Below are positions 59,492 through 64,000 of a stretch of 64,000 nucleotides of DNA, piece by piece; position 1 is the first letter of the stretch, and the number at the start of each line of letters is the position of its first letter. The stretch spans positions 104,810-168,809 of the forward strand of contig JAENRP010000078.1 in NCBI GenBank assembly GCA_024741835.1, written 5' to 3'. This DNA comes from Diplocarpon mali (taxonomy: Eukaryota > Ascomycota > Leotiomycetes > Helotiales > Drepanopezizaceae). Position numbers and translations under genes: made by a program. The notes under the pieces were generated by a model. It saw only the letters and a list, made by a program, of their open reading frames with translations, ran no database searches and was not told the origin of the DNA.

Positions 59492-60794
59492 TTTGATACC
59501 TGACCAACCTGCGTTGCGTTCAAGGACATGCAGAGCCATTACCTTTAACTAACAGCTCCGTATCCTACTCACTATATACATACCTCCCATCCTCCTTCCT
59601 TACCAGGTCGTTCTCAGAGTAGAGATATCTCCATGGGTGACAGCCCTCAGTATCTGAGTCTTCGCAGCCTAGCAAGGCAATCCCGTCGCAGACCAGCTTT
59701 GCAAGTAAGTAGGTCCCGCTATCGAGAGCAGGAGGCGTAGGCCAAGTCAACATGAATCGCACGGCTTGCAAGCGATCGACTCCTGTACGTCTCTCCCGCG
59801 CTGTGCCGAATGACAAGCAGCGACGTGTCTGCAGCGCGCACCGCGCGACGGGAAAGGGTACGGCTCTGCGGGCCCGACCGGCCGTGCGGAGCTGAGGATT
59901 CTCCATCCCAAGCTCGCCCGTAGACCGAGAGGCTCAAACCACCCAGGGAAGAGACCGCTTCGACAGGTCCCGCGGGATCGGCTCGAGACGTCGGCGGCTT
60001 GGGTCGCTCACGTGCTGGTAGGCTCGGAGACGAGTTGATCTGGGGACTCGGTCTCGATGAGTTCTCGCTACTATTAGGGTGGTAAATACGTAGTGTATGT
60101 AAGACTACAATTCGTGCATGCTTAGTCTAGGTAATATCGCACCAACACATCTAATTCCGAAATACTAGGCGCGTAATAGCGAGCTCTTGGCACGTAGAGA
60201 CGGATCTGGACCTTCCTGAACACCCCTTCACACGCTCTCTGAATCGGATGCTTTCTAGCGGCTGGTATATGACGGATACATAGAAATATGTCATGTTATG
60301 ACCTCGATCTTATAGCCACTTATCTTGCTCTTGATCTACACATGCTCTTTTCGTCTGATCGATTCTTCCTAGTTGCGATGAAAATTGCCGGCGTTGGTCT
60401 CCCGCGCCTGGCCTCTCTACAAACTTGCCTTGTATTTCTCTATCCCTAGAGAACAGCCTTTCTCAGAAAAGCCTGTCCAGATCCGCCTCCCTCGCGCACG
60501 TAGCAGGTAGCAAGAGCTTTGGCAGAAGATGTTGAGTAGCAAGCGACGAAGAGGGACAGCCTCGCGACTCCTTCCCTCGCATTCCGATACGCCACGTCGC
60601 GAGGAACTAAGGCAAGGGTTTTCTTTTTCTCTAAATAGAAAAAGGACAACTGGACACCGCTGGGCAGGGGAGGGGGCATTGAGAGGAAGAGATGGGGAGA
60701 AGGGGGCGTGGAAGAGGGCAGAGGGAAGAGAGGGGGTAAGACGAGAGGGGAAGAGCTTGAGCAGAGGAGAAGCCTCTATTCTCCACGGCATGCG
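59492..60794. other. Intergenic between satellite and telomere tract
   Basis: No gene recognised. Frames of up to 124 codons occur on both strands and overlap. Purine-rich runs increase at 60660-60770 (GGGAGAAGGGG-like), leading into the telomere-like tract. Confidence 0.5.
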
Positions 60795-60863
60795 TAGGAT
60801 TAGGGTAGGGTAGGATTAGGATAGGGTAGGGTAGGGTAGGGTTAGGGTTAGGGTTAGGGTTAG
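60795..60863 (+). repeat. Interstitial telomere repeat tract (TTAGGG)
   Basis: About 69 bp. The left part is degenerate (TAGGAT, TAGGG and TAGGATTAGGG units) and the right part is about four perfect TTAGGG units. The G-rich strand is the plus strand, as at a right-hand chromosome end, yet 3.1 kb of other sequence follows. It is therefore interstitial in this assembly. Confidence 0.95.
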
Positions 60864-63250
60864 CCGGCTGGTACCACGGTACACGCAAGATGCAAGACTT
60901 GGCGTCTATGCGCAGTGCTAGGAAGCTCGGTTTGCACATCACGCTCAGGGGTACTAGCAAAGATTCCAAGATGCGCGTATGCCGCTTCCACGACCTCGGC
61001 GTCGGAGGAGGCCGTGTCGAATACTAGCGTCGATGATGGGAAGCAGCATGGCCACGTACCACAGACGTTGAAGCTTGGATCTTGGTTCGCCTGTACGCCT
61101 TGCGTAGACCGCAGCTGGTCGGGCCGGATCGGCACGTGTGCGGGTGGGGTGGCCTCGGGTGGTGAGGTGTGATGGGGGGATGAAGGTACGGTGTCCTCGT
61201 CACCGCCCTCTCGGGCGCGGGGACCAGCGATCCGGGGAGAGCGAGATTCCATGCCGAGATTCCGACTCCCGAGCCCCCGTGCCGCGCACCGGCTGACCCC
61301 AGGTTCGCGAGGCAGCAAGCGGCCCTCCTCCGTGTCGTGCGGTTCGGCTCGGTTCGGTTCGGCTCGGCGTTGGGCTGGCGAGAGACGGGGACGGGGACGG
61401 GGACGGGATCCGAACCCGCTGGCTGGCTTGCGACGCGGCACAGCACGCACCGTGGGTGGATCGAGCCTCCGCACCGCATCCCGGGCCGCCGCGCCCCGTC
61501 CGCACCCCTCGTTGCCGTGTACTGGAAGGCCTCCCCGCCTCCTCAGCCACTCGGGACACCAGCAAACTCTTCCCCTCGCCGCCCGCCCATTGGCTTCGAG
61601 ACCGGCCGAGTCCAGCGACCACCGCGCGCGAGACGGGATGCCGGGGCGCCGGCGCCGTGCAGAGGACAGGGGGGTAGAGTGGGCGAGAAGATCCAGACGC
61701 GCGGGATCCTCTCGTCGGCGTTTCATCCCATCCTGTTTCCCCCCCCCTCCCCCTTCCCCCGTCCATCTCGTTTCAGTTCCTGCGGGTCGGGAGAACGCAA
61801 AACGCCGACGCGGTCGGGACCCAGCGGCGCGTCGCGGCGCGTCGCAGCGCGTCAGGCCGCGGGGACGGCGCGTGTGTGCATGTCTGAAGCGCGTCCCGAA
61901 GCGCGTCCCTTTCGCTCGCGCGTGCGGTTTGCCGGGTCCCTGTGCGGGCTCTGGGGCTGGTGGTTTGGCGGCGCGCGGAGGCCCGCCGGTGAGGTCCGTA
62001 CATGCTGTGCCCTGTAGATGGTTGGGTTAGTACGTGCTGTGCCCTATATATAGTTGGGTGGTTGGATGGATGGATGGTTGTCAGCCCGCTCACCGGCGTC
62101 TCGGGTCACGGGGGAGGCGTGCGCGGGGAATGTGCTATTGAGACTCAAGCGAGGGAGTCGGGGCGGGGCGGGACCCCAGAGGCGGTGGAGACGAGGGGGA
62201 GGGGCGGAGGCTGGACGGCACTGGATGGGATGGGGTCTGGTGAATTGCCATGACTTGACGTGAGGTGGGTGAGGAGGAGCGAGGTGGGTGCATTGGATTG
62301 AATTCAGAACGGAATCGAATTCGAGTCCATCGAACCGCATCGGATTGACAACCGGCACTAGATCCCAACGGAGCGACACCGAATCGAATCAGCCCAGACT
62401 TCCACCAAGCCCGGCCGAATTGCACCGGACCAACTCTCTGAGGTCGGATCCAATCACCCCACGTCGTCGTCATTCCTCCCCCTCCAAACCAGCTCGAGCG
62501 GAGGCCGATCGCGTCGCACTCGTCAGCCCCCGCGTCGCGTCGGCTGTGCGCCGACCCCCCTCCGGCCCGGGTCGGCGCCCGTTTTTCTCTTCGGCCGGGC
62601 ATGGGCGGTTTGACAGCCGCGGCTGTCCGTGTGGCACGTCTCGGTCCCGTCCGGCCGGGGCGGAGAGACCTGGTGCTGGCCCGGTCACCAGCCACGCCTG
62701 CTTCCGCCACAGCGGGGCTGCCCGGGGGGGGCTCGGTCACGGCGTCTCTCCCCACGGCTGGGGGGATTCTGCAGGGGAGGAATGGGAGGACGGGATAGTC
62801 TGCATCGCCCTCCTCACCGGCGGGCATCTCGTCGACGTGGTGATAGCCCGGGAGAAGATGATGGAATCGGCCACCCATCCATCCATCACCCTGGGGCTTG
62901 GAATCGGGTCGGGGTCTGTTCGAGTGCGATGGGCACTGCTGCCGAGACCTCGCCGTCGTCGGACGGGGCGAGGGCTGCCGAGAGAGCACAGCGACTCGGG
63001 GCCAACAGCCGAACAGGAGAACTAGATCCGGGCGCCACCCCCAGCTCGTCCCGCCAGATTCGTGCGTGCGGAACGAGAGGCCCCAGCGGCCGGGGATTCT
63101 GATTCGGTCCCGAGGAGATCGCCGAGCGGCGACGCGTGAAGAGCTGCCGATCGGATTTTGGATCCCCGGTGGGGGTGCGTTGGTCGCGGCGGGCTTGACG
63201 TGGGATTGGATCGGGGTGGGGATTGGTCAGGAGGGAGTTTCTAGAAGGGA
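60864..63250. other. GC-rich low-complexity region distal to TTAGGG tract
   Basis: Very GC-rich with short tandem runs (GGTTCGGCTC-type near 61340-61365, GGGGAC x3-4 at 61385-61408, and duplicated TGCTGTGCCCTRTA phrases at 62002 and 62036). Frames of 245-288 codons open on both strands at the same places, as expected from lack of AT-rich stops, and encode Arg/Pro/Ala-rich strings without domains. No gene is supported. Confidence 0.5.
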
Positions 63251-63346
63251 TGTGTGTGTATGTGTAGATGTGTGTATATGTATAGGTGTATAGGTGTATA
63301 GGTGTATAGGTGTATAGGTGTATAGGTGTATATGTATATATGTTTG

Positions 63347-63379
<33 letters not shown>

Positions 63380-63479
63380 ATATGTACATATATATGTGTA
63401 TATGTATATATATATGTACATATATATGTGTATATGTATATGTATATGTATATATACAAACATACATATATACATACAC
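63251..63479. repeat. TGTATA/GGTGTATA microsatellite block
   Basis: About 230 bp: a TGTGTG start, six to seven GGTGTATA units, then long TGTATA/TATATG runs, ending in the partly complementary ATACAAACATAC. The TATGTTTGTAT motif near 63338 and ATACAAACATA near 63455 are inverse complements, so the block can fold. It is flanked by GC-rich DNA on both sides. Confidence 0.95.
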
Positions 63480-64000
63480 GATGCTGCACGCTCCCTCGGT
63501 GCGCCTCTGGCTCTGCGTCGCGCGAGCCCGAGGCCGCGAGGGAGGCTGGCCGGGAGGCATGTGGAATGGCAGCACGCGCGGGGGGAGATTTCTCGAAATC
63601 GCAAGCTGGTGCCTATCGAAGTCTAATATCTCCCTGGCCCGCGACCCGCCGCCTCTACTCTACATTCCTCTCCCTCTCCCCCTCCCTCTCCTCTTCCCCT
63701 CCCCCCTCGCTCTCCCGTGATCGATCGTCGAGAGTGAGCAGGCGGGAGGAGAATAGGGAGGGAAGAAAAAAAGGGGGGGGGGAAAGAGTTCGCGTGGGAT
63801 CCTGCTGATCGCCCCTTCTCCCCCCTCCCCCTCCTTACCGCTCGAGAGGACGTTCTTCCTGCTACGGCACCGCGCTGCGCGAGGGGACTCAGAGGAGAGG
63901 AGGGGGAGAAAGGAATCCACGCCCGTGGGCCGGGTCTCGACGATCGATCATGGCAGAGCGAGGGGGGGGGGGAGAGAAGAGACAGGGAGAATGAGAGGGG
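63480..64000. other. Purine/pyrimidine-skewed window end
   Basis: Alternating C-rich (CTCCCTCTCC) and G/A-rich (AAGGGGGGGG, GAGGGGGG) runs dominate. No gene is supported. It looks like simple-sequence DNA near a contig or chromosome end. Confidence 0.5.

Noticed and set aside
60860..61726. 288-codon minus-strand frame beyond the telomere tract
   Set aside because: Arg/Pro/Ala-rich with equally long frames on the opposite strand. A short acidic stretch near 60900-61020 looks more gene-like but has no supportable start or introns.
63310..63808. Frames of 100-160 codons across the TGTATA block
   Set aside because: They are translations of a microsatellite into Tyr/Ile/Met/Cys repeats, open in all frames.

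Overview
This window is nuclear DNA from a filamentous ascomycete (Pezizomycotina). The evidence is the gene structure and content: short 45-130 nt GT-AG introns with CTAAC/CTGAC-like branch sites, TTAGGG-type telomere repeats, a GH18 chitinase with a fungal CBM1 module, a fungal Spc105/Spc7 kinetochore protein, a Git3/CAR-like GPCR, and AT-rich transposon relics that look RIP-mutated. I lean to Leotiomycetes, but that is an impression and not something the sequence proves. No bacterial-style operons, rRNA or convincing tRNA genes were found.

Layout. 1-3.2 kb: GC-rich, gene-free, with a 51-bp minisatellite. 3.26-4.14 kb: one two-exon membrane protein gene of unknown role. 4.2-17 kb: AT-rich, gene-empty repeat compartment with five solo LTRs, each with an intact 5-bp target duplication and two of them nested, a third diverged repeat family, and a Tc1/mariner transposase tail. 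17-20 kb: transition zone with a 12-N gap. 20.1-49.1 kb: the gene-rich core. In order it holds a GPCR (+), RPS11/uS17 (-), SPC105/KNL1 (+), an UNC93-like MFS transporter (+), CDC40/PRP17 (-), ERV14/cornichon (-), methionine aminopeptidase 1 (-), kynurenine 3-monooxygenase BNA4 (+), folylpolyglutamate synthase MET7 (-) and a chitinase-CBM1 (-). 49.1-53.4 kb: gene-poor. 53.4-55.4 kb: a divergent pair of small secreted six-cysteine proteins (effector-like). 55.4-60.8 kb: gene-poor, with a 3 x 263-bp tandem satellite. 60.8 kb: an interstitial TTAGGG tract. 60.9-64 kb: very GC-rich, low-complexity DNA with a long TGTATA-type microsatellite.

How the parts relate. The core genes are housekeeping functions (translation, kinetochore, splicing, ER export, N-terminal Met removal, NAD synthesis, folate polyglutamylation) and do not form a metabolic cluster. 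RPS11/SPC105 and MetAP1/BNA4 are head-to-head pairs with about 0.3 kb between start codons, so they probably share promoters. The repeat block on the left, and the secreted proteins, satellite and telomere tract on the right, look like fast-evolving, subtelomere-like DNA flanking a stable core. Exon joins given below were worked out by hand from splice consensus, phase and known family sequence. Every multi-exon model closes in frame.
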